A DNA stretch of 64,000 bases from UBA6054 sp963975575 (GCA_963975575.1 CAXBHL010000001.1:1240001-1304000); one strand, 5' to 3'; counted from the stretch's first letter, positions 1-8,083 are shown. The notes: generated by a model not told the origin, from the letters alone. Numbers and translations are program-made.

Positions 1-538
1 GCACCCGCAGGTCGGAGGCCGACCGCTCCAGGTTGGCGCCCCACGCGGTGCAGAGCGAGGCCTCGCTGGGGCGGTCCGGATCGAAGAGCAGGCCGATGTC
101 CATGTGCCGCGGCTTGTTGTCGAGCACGTCGGTGAACGAGTGAGCCCCGAGGTGCAGGACCCGGTCGCCGCGTTGGACGAACGCGTCGATGGTCGACTCC
201 ACCGAGCGGCGGTGGGGGACGTAGAAATCGTGGAACACCTCCCGCCGCTGCTCGACCGGCCGATCACGCCCGAACTCACTGAACAGGCCTGGATGGTCGG
301 GCGATCGGTTGGTCTCGATCAGCAGCCGGGTGACCGCGGTGTGGATCAGCGGCGCGGCCAGCCTGGCCGCGAGGCGCATGCCGTATCCCAAAGACCCGAT
401 GTCCCATCCCCGGTGCGAGTCGAGCGCACTTGCTCCGTTGACGAACCACCCGGCGTACGGCGCAGGCACTTCGTTGCCGGCGTGCTCGCACGTGACCAGG
501 ATCGCGGTGTGCCGCCACGCGGGCTGTTCAGGGCTCAC
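1..538 (-). CDS. N-formylglutamate amidohydrolase family protein (3' end outside window)
   Basis: Read directly from the minus strand: a GTG start at 538 opens a frame that runs off the left edge (179 codons seen). The family fingerprint is clear: LVTCEHAGNEVP near the N-terminus, LDSHRGWDIGS, a RLLIETNRS strand, and GAHSFTDVLDNKPR around residue 130. Enzymes of this family hydrolyse N-formyl- or N-acyl-glutamate-type amides and are zinc dependent. The start overlaps the end of the carboxylate-amine ligase gene by 11 bases, so it is the last visible member of a four-gene operon. In that setting it probably trims or deacylates the ligase product rather than serving histidine breakdown; this role is inference. 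No hut genes are in view. Confidence 0.82.
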   Translation of the reverse strand, partial: MSPEQPAWRHTAILVTCEHAGNEVPAPYAGWFVNGASALDSHRGWDIGSLGYGMRLAARLAAPLIHTAVTRLLIETNRSPDHPGLFSEFGRDRPVEQRREVFHDFYVPHRRSVESTIDAFVQRGDRVLHLGAHSFTDVLDNKPRHMDIGLLFDPDRPSEASLCTAWGANLERSASDLRV

Positions 539-1778
539 GGAACGCCTCGCCCATCGCCAGGCAATCGCACAGCCGTCCGTAGATCGCCCGGAGGCGTTCG
601 CGATTCGGGTTCGCTCCGGCCGCACGCCGGATCCGTGTCGAAAGCGTGCCGCCCGCCACCAAGCCCGCGACCGCCGTATCACCCGGACAGAGTTGTTCGG
701 CGAGCCGGGCCCAGATCTCCCCGGCGCGGCACTGACCACCCCGAAGACCGAAGGCATCGAGCAGGTCTGGGCTGTGGATCATGGCAAACTCCGCCGAGCG
801 GATCGTGTCCAGGAGCGCGGCGTGCAGGGCTTCTGTGCCCGCCCGCTTCTGGATGGCGTACGCCGACCAGCGTTCTTCCGTCAGCGCCCGGACCGCCGCG
901 CACACGAGGCGCACGACCGCCAGATCCGCGGCCGGGCATTCCTGGATATCGATCACCCGGATCTCGATCGCGCCCCGGTCGAAGCGGGCGATGCAGCCGC
1001 GAGCGTTGGCGAACTCGTGGCGAAGCACCCCGGCGGGGTCCAGCGGTGCGAGCTGCTCGTACAGCCGGCCCATGATCTCGTCGTTGTACGCCGCGCGTGA
1101 GTACACAGGCTCAGGGATGACCCGCCCGGCCATGAGGGGCACCCTCTTCGAGTTGTTGCGGTACACCTCCAGCCGGTGGTCCGCCAGATCGGACAGTTGG
1201 CCGTCCACCGCGGGCGAGCTGGCCGCCAGCGCCGGGATGAGCGGCAGCACCAGGCGGATCGCGGCGTGCAGTCGCCCGAACTCGTCGTCGTTGCCGAACG
1301 GCAGATTGATGTGCGTGCTCTGCAGGTTGGCCCAGCCGTGGCCCTTGCACCCGAAGATCCGGTCGTACGCCTGATAAATCTCCGTGTTCTCGTGCGGCCA
1401 CAGACGCATCTCGCTGTCCGGGTCCATCCACGGGTGCATGCCGGTGGGCATCAGCCGGCATCCCATCGGCTCGAGCATCGCGTTGATGCGGCCGACGTGA
1501 CTCTGGAACAGGTCGCCGAGGCCGTCGAGCGTGCGAACCGGTCGCGTGGACTTGATCTCCACGATGTGAAGGGCCAGTTCGTTGGACCACGAGACCACGC
1601 CGTCCGGCCCGTCGGGCTCGAAGTCCGAGGTGTCGTGCCCGGCCGCGGCGCGAAAGAGGGCGTCGGCGACGGGTCGCACGTCGAGCGTCCGTCTGTCGAC
1701 GATCATGTACTCGAGTTCAACGCCGTACGCCTCGGAGAGCCCGAGCGGATAGGCGTATCCGGGTCCGGCGGCGGTCAT
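528..1778 (-). CDS. GCS2-type carboxylate-amine ligase (glutamate-cysteine ligase family 2)
   Basis: 416 aa, beginning MTAAGPGYAYPLGLSEAYGV at the ATG at 1778, which overlaps the ATP-grasp stop by 4 bases (ATGA). Family features are the early acidic motif GVELEYMIVD, a WSNELALHIVEIK segment, the histidine-rich STHINLPFGNDDEF strand, an MPTGMHPW motif and RGAIEIRVIDIQECP near residue 300. GCS2 enzymes use ATP to join a carboxylate, usually the gamma-carboxyl of glutamate, to an amine. A longer open frame extends upstream to 2393 but lies inside the ATP-grasp gene and is not used. The tight coupling to a second ligase, a peptidase and an amidohydrolase argues for a dedicated peptide or amide pathway rather than simple glutathione synthesis. 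Substrate unknown. Confidence 0.85.
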   Translation of the reverse strand: MTAAGPGYAYPLGLSEAYGVELEYMIVDRRTLDVRPVADALFRAAAGHDTSDFEPDGPDGVVSWSNELALHIVEIKSTRPVRTLDGLGDLFQSHVGRINAMLEPMGCRLMPTGMHPWMDPDSEMRLWPHENTEIYQAYDRIFGCKGHGWANLQSTHINLPFGNDDEFGRLHAAIRLVLPLIPALAASSPAVDGQLSDLADHRLEVYRNNSKRVPLMAGRVIPEPVYSRAAYNDEIMGRLYEQLAPLDPAGVLRHEFANARGCIARFDRGAIEIRVIDIQECPAADLAVVRLVCAAVRALTEERWSAYAIQKRAGTEALHAALLDTIRSAEFAMIHSPDLLDAFGLRGGQCRAGEIWARLAEQLCPGDTAVAGLVAGGTLSTRIRRAAGANPNRERLRAIYGRLCDCLAMGEAFREP

Positions 1779-3226
1779 GCTCGAGGTTCCTCGAAGCAGC
1801 GCAGGAAATAGTCCATCACCGCCAGGTACAGCCGGTCGCCCAGGACGGCGTCCTCCACGCCCGCGTCGATGTTGGGATTGTCGTTGACCTCGATGACCAT
1901 CGCCTTGCCGCCGACCACCTTCAGATCGACGCCGTACAGCCCTTCGCCCATGAGCCCCGCGGCCTTGATCGAGAGCTTCAAGACCTCGTCGGGCACGGCC
2001 TGCACCGGGACCGTCTGGTAGTCCCCGTACTCCATCTCCTGGCCGACCCGCTGGACGATCTGCCAGTGGCCCGGGGCCATGCCGTAGCGGCAGGCGTAGA
2101 GCGGCTTGCCGCCGAGAACCCCCACCCGCCAGTCGTACTCGGTCGGAACGAACTCCTGGGCGATGAGCAGGTCCGATTCCGCGAACAGCTTGCCCAGCCG
2201 CTCGTCGAGGCCCTCGTCCGAATCGACCCGCTTGACGCCCAGCGAGAACGCGCTGTCGGGCTGCTTGAGCACGCACGGGAACCCCAGGGATCGGATACCG
2301 GCCGCCGCGTTCTCGCTCGAAAGGATCAGCGTCCGTGGTGTCGCCAGCCGGTGGCGGGCCAGCGTCTCCGCGAGGTAGACCTTGTTGGTGCACCGAACGA
2401 TGGACCGGGGGTCGTCCACGACGACCATCCCCTCGGCGGACGCTCTCCTGGAGAACCGATAGGTGTGGTGGTTGACCTGCGTGGTCTCGCGGATGAACAG
2501 GCCGTCGAACTCCGCGATGCGTCCGTAGCTGTCCCTTTCGATCAGTTCGCAGCGGATCCCGAGGGTCTCGCCCGCCTGCACGAAGTTCTTGAGCGCTTGC
2601 TCATCGGAGGGGGGCATCTCCTCGGACGAGTTGCGCAGGATCGCCAGATCGAACCGGGTCGGCGGGCTGGCCTTGCCCTTCCGAGGCGACCGCTTGAGGT
2701 ACCGCTCCGCCTGCTCGATCACGAAGGGGCGGTGGGACTCGGGCACATCGCCGAGCCCGATGACCTTGATGCCGGTCATCCTCCAGCGGCCGTCGCGTTC
2801 GAACCGGACCCGCAGCAGCGGGGCGGGGAAAGCGTTGAACACCGCCTGCGCCAGCTTGTCGTGCCCTTCGGCGAGGTTGTGACCGAAATAGATACTCAGG
2901 TCGAACTCGTCCGATTTGATCCGTTTGAGGTTCTCCTGGATCAGTTCGTCCAGGTCCTGTGTCGCCACGCGTATGACCGGCGCCAGCTTGAGGTCCTGGA
3001 TCACCGAGACGGACGGCAGCGGCCTGTGCCCGCGGGCCTCGGCGAGGAGCGAGACGTAGTACCCCGCCGCCTGATACCGGAACGACCTGCACAGATTGAA
3101 CACCTTGCGTCCGACCCCCTGGGCGTACTCCGGGTCGGAGAGGTACTGGTACGAGGAGACCAGTTCCATGCCCGGGATCTTCAGGGGCCAGCGTTTCGGA
3201 GAGTCGACCACCAGCAGGGGCTTCAC
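1775..3226 (-). CDS. RimK-like ATP-grasp ligase with N-terminal RLAN domain
   Basis: 483 aa from a GTG at 3226 that overlaps the preceding stop (GTGA). Residues 1-180 form the alpha/beta N-terminal region found on RimK-like ligases (RLAN), starting MKPLLVVDSPKRW. Residues about 195-475 are the ATP-grasp core: NK at 281-282, the lysine strand VLKQPDSAFSLGVK near 319-332, QEFVPTEYDWRVGVLGG near 357-373, GVDL at 432-435 and the metal/ATP motif IEVNDNPNIDAG near 446-456. These enzymes activate a carboxylate as acyl-phosphate and form an amide with an amine, often adding amino acids to a peptide or protein. The neighbours (GCS2 ligase, C39-like peptidase, N-acylglutamate hydrolase) indicate a small biosynthetic or modification operon. 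The true acceptor cannot be read from sequence. Confidence 0.85.
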   Translation of the reverse strand: MKPLLVVDSPKRWPLKIPGMELVSSYQYLSDPEYAQGVGRKVFNLCRSFRYQAAGYYVSLLAEARGHRPLPSVSVIQDLKLAPVIRVATQDLDELIQENLKRIKSDEFDLSIYFGHNLAEGHDKLAQAVFNAFPAPLLRVRFERDGRWRMTGIKVIGLGDVPESHRPFVIEQAERYLKRSPRKGKASPPTRFDLAILRNSSEEMPPSDEQALKNFVQAGETLGIRCELIERDSYGRIAEFDGLFIRETTQVNHHTYRFSRRASAEGMVVVDDPRSIVRCTNKVYLAETLARHRLATPRTLILSSENAAAGIRSLGFPCVLKQPDSAFSLGVKRVDSDEGLDERLGKLFAESDLLIAQEFVPTEYDWRVGVLGGKPLYACRYGMAPGHWQIVQRVGQEMEYGDYQTVPVQAVPDEVLKLSIKAAGLMGEGLYGVDLKVVGGKAMVIEVNDNPNIDAGVEDAVLGDRLYLAVMDYFLRCFEEPRA

Positions 3227-4038
3227 GAGGGCTTCGTCCTTTTCGGGGCGCGGTCCTTGGCGTCCGCATCGTCCCCGGGTTCGAGTATCAGCAGGTTTGC
3301 GTCGTAGGTCAGGACCCCGAGCATAATGGACGGCACGATTCGCGACATGGGCACGGTGTAGTTCCGGGCCGAAAAACCCGGGTTGTCATCGAGCGGATCG
3401 GCCACGTGCACCGACCGGGAGCCCGAGTCGTACCCGTGCAGGACCACGAAGTGTCCCTGGGGGAGCCCACGCACGTCGTCCTCGTCGTCGTTGGGCCCGT
3501 ATTCCCGCGCCGCGCGGTAAAGGTAGGTGGCGCTCAGGCCGGTCAGCACCGGGCGGCCCGCCTTGATATGACCCGAGATCAGCCTGCTGGTCAGATCCTG
3601 CAATCGAACGACCCCGCCGAGCCGCCCGAACTCCAGATACGCCTCGGTCGCCGCCTGGAACTTGCGGTCGTCGACCGCCTTGACCTTGGCCTGGGCCTGG
3701 AGCTTCTCTGCCAGCACGCCTTGGGGCAGGACGCCGTCTGCGCCGAACCACGTGGGATCGAAAACGGTCAGGTTGAACGTGTACAGGGTCGCACGCAAGC
3801 CTCGCTTGAGCGCGTCCACACCGAGGTTGACCGCCAGCGTGCCCTCGCCGGCCCCGTCGTGCCGCAGCGATCTCACCGACCGCACGACGTCGGAGAGACT
3901 CGCGTCCATGCCCCAGTATCGGTACACGGCGTGCAGACAGGTCGGCCCGCAGGTGACGTCGTCCGGCTGCCGATGGATCTCGACCGAAAGAACGCCCGTT
4001 TGATCCGATTTGGCGCGTCCGCCCGGCCCTTGGCCCAT
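3223..4038 (-). CDS. C39-like papain-fold cysteine peptidase
   Basis: 271 aa from the ATG at 4038, which has GGAG eight bases upstream. The same frame reaches 4092, but that start lacks a good ribosome site and would sit almost on the predicted transcription start. The catalytic arrangement of C39-type peptidases is visible: Gln24 six residues before Cys30 in HRQPDDVTCGPTC, then His in GHFVVLHGYD and Asp in VHVADPLDD towards the C-terminus. There is no ABC transporter or signal peptide, so it is a free-standing cytoplasmic papain-fold enzyme. It could cleave, condense or transfer acyl groups. It is the first gene of the amidoligase operon and its GTGA stop overlap couples it to the ATP-grasp gene. 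A role in cutting or transferring the peptide product is inferred. Confidence 0.75.
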   Translation of the reverse strand: MGQGPGGRAKSDQTGVLSVEIHRQPDDVTCGPTCLHAVYRYWGMDASLSDVVRSVRSLRHDGAGEGTLAVNLGVDALKRGLRATLYTFNLTVFDPTWFGADGVLPQGVLAEKLQAQAKVKAVDDRKFQAATEAYLEFGRLGGVVRLQDLTSRLISGHIKAGRPVLTGLSATYLYRAAREYGPNDDEDDVRGLPQGHFVVLHGYDSGSRSVHVADPLDDNPGFSARNYTVPMSRIVPSIMLGVLTYDANLLILEPGDDADAKDRAPKRTKPS

Positions 4039-4104
4039 CCCGTCGCTCCAATCAGTCCGCAGGCGGGCGGGCACCACGGCCCCCCGATCCAAAGCAGGCC
4101 ACGG

Positions 4105-4131
4105 ATTCTAAGGACCCCGATGCCGAATCAA
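4105..4131 (-). promoter_or_regulatory. Candidate sigma-70-type promoter for the amidoligase operon
   Basis: On the minus strand, TTGATT (4131-4126) and TAGAAT (4110-4105) are separated by 15 bases. The -10 box matches consensus at five of six positions but the spacing is short. It would start transcription near 4098, about 60 bases before the preferred ATG at 4038. If it is the main promoter, the structured leader further upstream would not control this operon. Confidence 0.35.
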
Positions 4132-4198
4132 GTCCCGCGGCTCTGGGTTTGCGGAAAGCGTCAAGAACCGACGGTTTGACCCGTCCCCGCCCCCGTCC

Positions 4199-4230
4199 AT
4201 AAACAAACGGGAGTCCCGAGGGGACTCCCG
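4199..4230 (-). terminator. Intrinsic terminator upstream of the amidoligase operon
   Basis: A perfect 10-bp stem pairs 4208-4217 with 4221-4230 around a three-base loop. On the minus strand it is followed by TTTGTTTAT. The T-rich tail lies on the minus-strand side only, so it ends transcripts coming from about 4.35 kb before they reach the operon start near 4.04 kb. Confidence 0.6.
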
Positions 4231-4345
4231 TTGTGAACCCGGGCACGCAATGTCCTCCCCGACACTGCACCACCCGAGCGTGTTCCAAGTTTCGGGAGTT
4301 CTCTACGCGGGTGGCGTCACCCCGGTTTTGTTCCTCCTCAGTGAT
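4199..4345 (-). promoter_or_regulatory. Structured leader RNA, possible terminator/antiterminator switch
   Basis: Read on the minus strand towards the C39/ATP-grasp operon, this non-coding stretch folds by eye into: a small hairpin GGGTG-ACGC-CACCC (about 4308-4321); an irregular long hairpin with closing pairs CCCG (4296-4293) / CGGG (4241-4238) plus GAA/TTC, a CACGC/GCGTG stem (4282-4278 with 4248-4244) and an AGTGTC/GACATT stem (4266-4261 with 4254-4249) capped by GGGGAG; then a strong terminator hairpin. One pair is G-U only on the minus strand, which favours that direction. ACTCCCG at 4299-4293 can pair either inside the long hairpin or with CGGGAGT of the terminator (4230-4224), so the two folds exclude each other. 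It could instead be a free small RNA. No known riboswitch class was recognised. Confidence 0.4.
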
Positions 4346-4496
4346 AAACGATAAACCGGCGTCCGCCATACGCGACTTCTGAGGAATTCTTTGACCCGGG
4401 TACCGCGCGGGGTGCCGCGGGGAATCCCCAGTCTCTGTGGGTGTCCCGTTGTTCCCAACGGGCAAAGCACCCTTCCAAGGGCGTGCGGCGTGCTGC

Positions 4497-4513
4497 GGGG
4501 GATATACTCCCCC
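4497..4513 (+). promoter_or_regulatory. Inverted repeat overlapping a -10-like box before the ECF sigma gene
   Basis: GGGGGA and TCCCCC flank TATAC, and the same bases contain a -10-like hexamer TATACT (4503-4508) fifteen bases before the sigma-factor ATG. No -35 hexamer is visible at the usual distance. A closely similar repeat (GGGGA, four bases, TCCCC) lies at 8049-8062 in front of the secreted protein gene, again across a -10-like box, so both may be targets of one regulator. This is inference from two copies only. Confidence 0.3.
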
Positions 4514-4523
4514 CGAGATCGGC

Positions 4524-5153
4524 ATGAACTCCCCCCACGCACAGGACAGTCTGCTCGAGCGGGCTCAAGCGGGCGACATCGACGCGCTGGTCGAACTCCT
4601 CGAGGAGTTGGGCGGCAACGTCCGCGCGATCATCGAGCCCAAGATCGGTCGCAAGCACCGGTCGATGCTCTCCGCCGACGACGTGATGCAAGTGACGTAC
4701 ATGGAGTGCCTTGCGCGTTTCGGCAGCTTCCACGGCGGGGGGGCACGGGGGTTCCTCGCCTGGCTGATCCGGATCGCCGAGAACAACCTGATCGATGCCG
4801 TCCGGGGGCTGGAAGCCGCCAAGCGACCCAATCCGGGCAAGCGGATCGGCATCCGCAGCCCGCACGATTCGATGATCGCGATGGTCGAGGCCCTGGGCAT
4901 GACCGCAAACACCCCCTCAGTCGACGCGGCCAAGGGCGAGGTCATCTCCACCATCCACAAGGCGCTCGAACGACTGCCGGAGGACTACGCCCGCGTCATC
5001 TGTATGTACGACCTCCAGGGCCGCTCGATCGAGGAGATGGTCCAGGAGCTCGGGCGCAGCAAGGGCGCGGTGTACATGCTCCGCGCGCGAGCCCACGAGC
5101 ACCTCAGAGACCTCCTCGGGTCCGAATCGAAATATTTTACAAAAGTTGAATGA
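4524..5153 (+). CDS. ECF-type RNA polymerase sigma factor
   Basis: 209 aa from the ATG at 4524 (MNSPHAQDSLLERAQAGDID). Region 2 covers about residues 10-100 and carries the typical core-binding helix DDVMQVTYMECLARF and the promoter-melting segment FLAWLIRIAENNLID. Region 4, about residues 140-200, has LERLPEDYARVICM and the helix-turn-helix SIEEMVQELGRSKGAVYM. There is no third region and no anti-sigma gene alongside. Instead a membrane Ser/Thr kinase follows 52 bases downstream on the same strand, the arrangement of kinase-linked ECF groups that are common in planctomycetes. The kinase probably controls the sigma factor by phosphorylation (family knowledge, not shown here). The upstream inverted repeat may allow autoregulation. 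Confidence 0.88.
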   Translation: MNSPHAQDSLLERAQAGDIDALVELLEELGGNVRAIIEPKIGRKHRSMLSADDVMQVTYMECLARFGSFHGGGARGFLAWLIRIAENNLIDAVRGLEAAKRPNPGKRIGIRSPHDSMIAMVEALGMTANTPSVDAAKGEVISTIHKALERLPEDYARVICMYDLQGRSIEEMVQELGRSKGAVYMLRARAHEHLRDLLGSESKYFTKVE

Positions 5154-5205
5154 GCCGGTAGATTGGCGTGACCCCGCTCGCGATCCCTCGCTCTGAGAAC
5201 AAGAG

Positions 5206-7920
5206 ATGCGCCAAACCCCCGGTCCAACCCCCGATGCCCAATCGCCCGAACAGGGCGACAAACGCCCCCAATCGAGGGAAAGGGCCCTGATCATCGCCGC
5301 GTTGAACCAGCTTGATCGCGCCTCGACCTGGACTTCTCAGATCACTTCGTTCACGGATGCGCCCACGATCGCGTCGACATCGGACACCGACCCGATCTCG
5401 GCGGACGCGCCGACGGTCGCGGACCCGTCCGTCCACAGCGAGCCCGCGTCCACGGACCTGCCCGGCAGGGACGCCTTCCCGGGGTACGACATCCTCCGGG
5501 AGATCCACCGGGGCGGGCAGGGCGTGGTCTACCTGGCCACCCAGCTGAACACGAAGCGACGCGTGGCGGTCAAGGTGATGCACGGCGGGGCGACCCTGGG
5601 CAGCTCGGGTCGCGTCCGGTTCGAGCGCGAAGTCCAGCTGCTGGGCCAGCTCAACCATTCCAACATCGTCAAGCTGCACGACTCGGGCGTGACCTCGGAC
5701 GGCAGTTTCTTCTACGTGATGGACTACGTGTCCGGCCGGGCGCTGGACGAGGTGCTCCGCGAACACCGGCGCAAGCTCCGCGATCCGAAATCGCTGAGCA
5801 AATCCCGCTCGCGGAGCCGCGCCGACGGCATCGAGGACATCCAGTCCACCCTGGTCTTTTTCGCCAAGATCTGCGACGGTGTGAACGCTGCGCACCTCAA
5901 GGGCGTCATCCACCGCGACATCAAGCCCGCAAACGTGCGTGTCGATCAGAGCGGCGAACCCGTCCTGGTCGATTTCGGGCTGGCCAAGGTCACCGCGGGC
6001 GTGGAGACGGACCTGGACCCCTCCAACCCCATGACCATGACCGGTCAGTTTGTCGGCTCGCTGCCGTGGGCCAGCCCCGAGCAGGCGGTCGGATCGGGGG
6101 ACGCGATCGACCTCCGCTCGGACGTGTACTCGCTGGGCGTCATGCTCTACCAGATGCTCACCGGAGGCGAGTTCCCCTACCCCGTCATCGGGAACATGCG
6201 CGACGTGCTGGACAACATCCAGCGGGCCGATCCGGCCCGCCCGAGCACGGTCCGCAAGCAGATCAACGACGAGGTCGAGACCATCGTCCTCAAGGCCCTC
6301 GCCAAGGAGAAAGAACGCCGCTACCAGAGCGCCGGCGAGCTGGCCAGGGACATCCGGCGGTACATCAACGGCGAGCCGATCGAGGCGAAACGCGACGCTG
6401 GCTGGTACGTCATCCGCAAGACCCTCAACCGCCACAAGTTTGCCATGTCGTTCGCGGCCACCGTCGCGATCCTCGTGACCGGCTCGGCGATCGGGATGAC
6501 GGGCATGTGGCGTCAGGCCGAGGGCGCCCGCGCGGTGGCGGTCACCGAGCGGGACCGCGCCGAGGAGAACCTCGCGGCGGTCCGCGACCTCTCCCAGGCG
6601 TTCCTGTACGATTTCAACGACTCGATCGCCAACCTCCGCGGCGCCAACCGGGCCCGCGAGATCGTGCTGAACAAGGCGCTGGAATACCTGGGCATGCTCG
6701 CCGCCCAGAACGATCAGGACCCGGACGACCTCAACGCTCTCGCCGACGCCCACGAGCGGGTGGGCGACCTGTACGGCGCGATCTACGCCGCCAACACCGG
6801 CACCACGGAACAGGCCATTTTTCACTACAACGCGGCCCTCCAGATCCGCACCGGCCTTGTCGCCGATTATCCCGGCGACCCGGCCTACAAATCCAGCCTG
6901 GCCCGCACGTGGGAGCGGGTGGGCGAGTCCCGCTTCAAGCAAGAGGACTTCTCCGGAGCACTCGACGCATACACGGCGGGCATCGAGATGGCCACGCAGG
7001 CCCAAGACACCCCGGCCAGGCTGTCGATCCTGACCCGGGCCGCCGACGCCCACAAGCGCATGGCCGTGGACGTCGCCGACAATCCGCCGCTGTTCGATCA
7101 GCGGACCAGCATGGCCATGAGCATGTACGACCAGGCCAGTGACGGTTGGTCGCAGATCACTTCGCCCGAAGCGCCCCGCCGCCGTGCCATCCTGCTCAGC
7201 AAAGCCGCGCAGGTACTCCTGCTCCGCGGCAAGGTCGCGGAGGAGCATCGCGCCGATCCGGCCTCCGCCCAGGACCTCAACCGCCTCGGCAACGATCTGG
7301 TCCGCGAGGCGATCGCTCGCTTTGAGCAACTCTACGCGCAGAACCCCGCGGACTACCTGCTCGCCCGGGATCTGTGGGTCGTGCGCCACTACTACGCCCA
7401 GTCCCGTTTCGACGCCGCGACCGCGCACGACTCGATGGACCAGCCGGACCTGGCGCTGCAGGCACGCGGCGAAGCGCTCGAGCAGTTCCTCCTCCTCCGC
7501 GATCTGGCCGAATCGCTGGCGATGGACCAGTCAAACCTCGAGGCTCAGCGCGATCTGGCCACGACCATGAACAAGCTCGGCAACACGCTCCGCGAACTCG
7601 GGCGTCTGGACGAAGCGCGTGACGTGTTCGCGGCCAACGTGGCCCGGTGGCAGTCGCTCTACCAGAGCGACCCGGTCGAGCGGCACCTGCGCGATCTGGG
7701 CGTCGGGCAGTACAAAGTCGCCGAGGTCGACGAGCGGGCGGCGCTGCTCGCAAGCACCCGGGCCGAGCGGTTGGCGATGCTCCGGCTCTCACGGTCCGGC
7801 TACGAGTCCGCGCTGGAGACATTCCGCCAGTACGGCGATCGCGGCGGGCCCGCCGAGGGGATCTCCGAAACCGTGCGCGGCTGCATCTCCAGGGTGGATG
7901 AACACCTGGACGAGGGATAA
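5206..7920 (+). CDS. Transmembrane Ser/Thr protein kinase with C-terminal repeat (sensor) region
   Basis: 904 aa. Residues 1-90 are a disordered Ser/Thr/Asp-rich lead. The Hanks-type kinase domain spans about 93-390: glycine loop HRGGQGVVY (101-109), Lys123 in VAVKVM, catalytic HRDIKPANV (Asp238), DFG (Asp256) and the SPEQ substrate loop. A Ser/Arg-rich insert (about 195-205) precedes the catalytic loop. One membrane segment lies near 412-434. The remaining 470 residues are helical and resemble degenerate TPR repeats (for example NALADAHERVGDLYGAIYAA), as in other planctomycete kinases, and would face outwards if the membrane helix crosses once. It lies directly behind the ECF sigma gene and probably acts as its regulator. 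Ligand unknown. Confidence 0.9.
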   Translation: MRQTPGPTPDAQSPEQGDKRPQSRERALIIAALNQLDRASTWTSQITSFTDAPTIASTSDTDPISADAPTVADPSVHSEPASTDLPGRDAFPGYDILREIHRGGQGVVYLATQLNTKRRVAVKVMHGGATLGSSGRVRFEREVQLLGQLNHSNIVKLHDSGVTSDGSFFYVMDYVSGRALDEVLREHRRKLRDPKSLSKSRSRSRADGIEDIQSTLVFFAKICDGVNAAHLKGVIHRDIKPANVRVDQSGEPVLVDFGLAKVTAGVETDLDPSNPMTMTGQFVGSLPWASPEQAVGSGDAIDLRSDVYSLGVMLYQMLTGGEFPYPVIGNMRDVLDNIQRADPARPSTVRKQINDEVETIVLKALAKEKERRYQSAGELARDIRRYINGEPIEAKRDAGWYVIRKTLNRHKFAMSFAATVAILVTGSAIGMTGMWRQAEGARAVAVTERDRAEENLAAVRDLSQAFLYDFNDSIANLRGANRAREIVLNKALEYLGMLAAQNDQDPDDLNALADAHERVGDLYGAIYAANTGTTEQAIFHYNAALQIRTGLVADYPGDPAYKSSLARTWERVGESRFKQEDFSGALDAYTAGIEMATQAQDTPARLSILTRAADAHKRMAVDVADNPPLFDQRTSMAMSMYDQASDGWSQITSPEAPRRRAILLSKAAQVLLLRGKVAEEHRADPASAQDLNRLGNDLVREAIARFEQLYAQNPADYLLARDLWVVRHYYAQSRFDAATAHDSMDQPDLALQARGEALEQFLLLRDLAESLAMDQSNLEAQRDLATTMNKLGNTLRELGRLDEARDVFAANVARWQSLYQSDPVERHLRDLGVGQYKVAEVDERAALLASTRAERLAMLRLSRSGYESALETFRQYGDRGGPAEGISETVRGCISRVDEHLDEG

Positions 7921-8027
7921 GTATCAGTTTTTCTCGGCGTTCCCGTGCTCATCGCACGTCAGAGCCCGCTAGCGGCCGATAACATCCCGCGAGTGCCCGT
8001 GGCTTCTCCGGATTTCCCTGCTGCCTA

Positions 8028-8057
8028 TGGACTTTGGTAGGCTCTTTAGGGGATACT
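8028..8057 (+). promoter_or_regulatory. Candidate promoter of the secreted repeat protein gene
   Basis: TGGACT (8028-8033) and GATACT (8052-8057) are 18 bases apart, each matching the sigma-70 consensus at about four positions. The -10 box sits inside the inverted repeat GGGGA-TACT-TCCCC (8049-8062). Transcription would start near 8065, just before an AGAGAAGGAG ribosome site. The match is moderate. Confidence 0.35.
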
Positions 8058-8083
8058 TCCCCCAGAGAGAAGGAGAAGACTCG

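Noticed and set aside
528..2393. Extended start for the GCS2 gene at 2393, giving a 621-residue protein
   Set aside because: The extra 205 residues are the ATP-grasp gene read out of frame. The ATG at 1778 overlaps the upstream stop and starts at the first family sequence.
4231..4241. T-arm-like GGTTCACAAC on the minus strand, considered as part of a tRNA or tmRNA
   Set aside because: The base equivalent to A58 is C, no D-arm, anticodon arm or acceptor stem can be matched, and the following hairpin is a terminator.
4303..4542. 79-codon minus-strand frame in the leader region
   Set aside because: Arg/Pro/Gly-rich with no ribosome site, and it overlaps the sigma gene start and the structured RNA segment.
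5137..7428. 763-codon open frame on the minus strand across the kinase gene
   Set aside because: It is the mirror of a high-G+C gene with strong third-position bias. Its translation is Val/Gly/Arg/His-rich without motifs, while the plus strand gives a full kinase.
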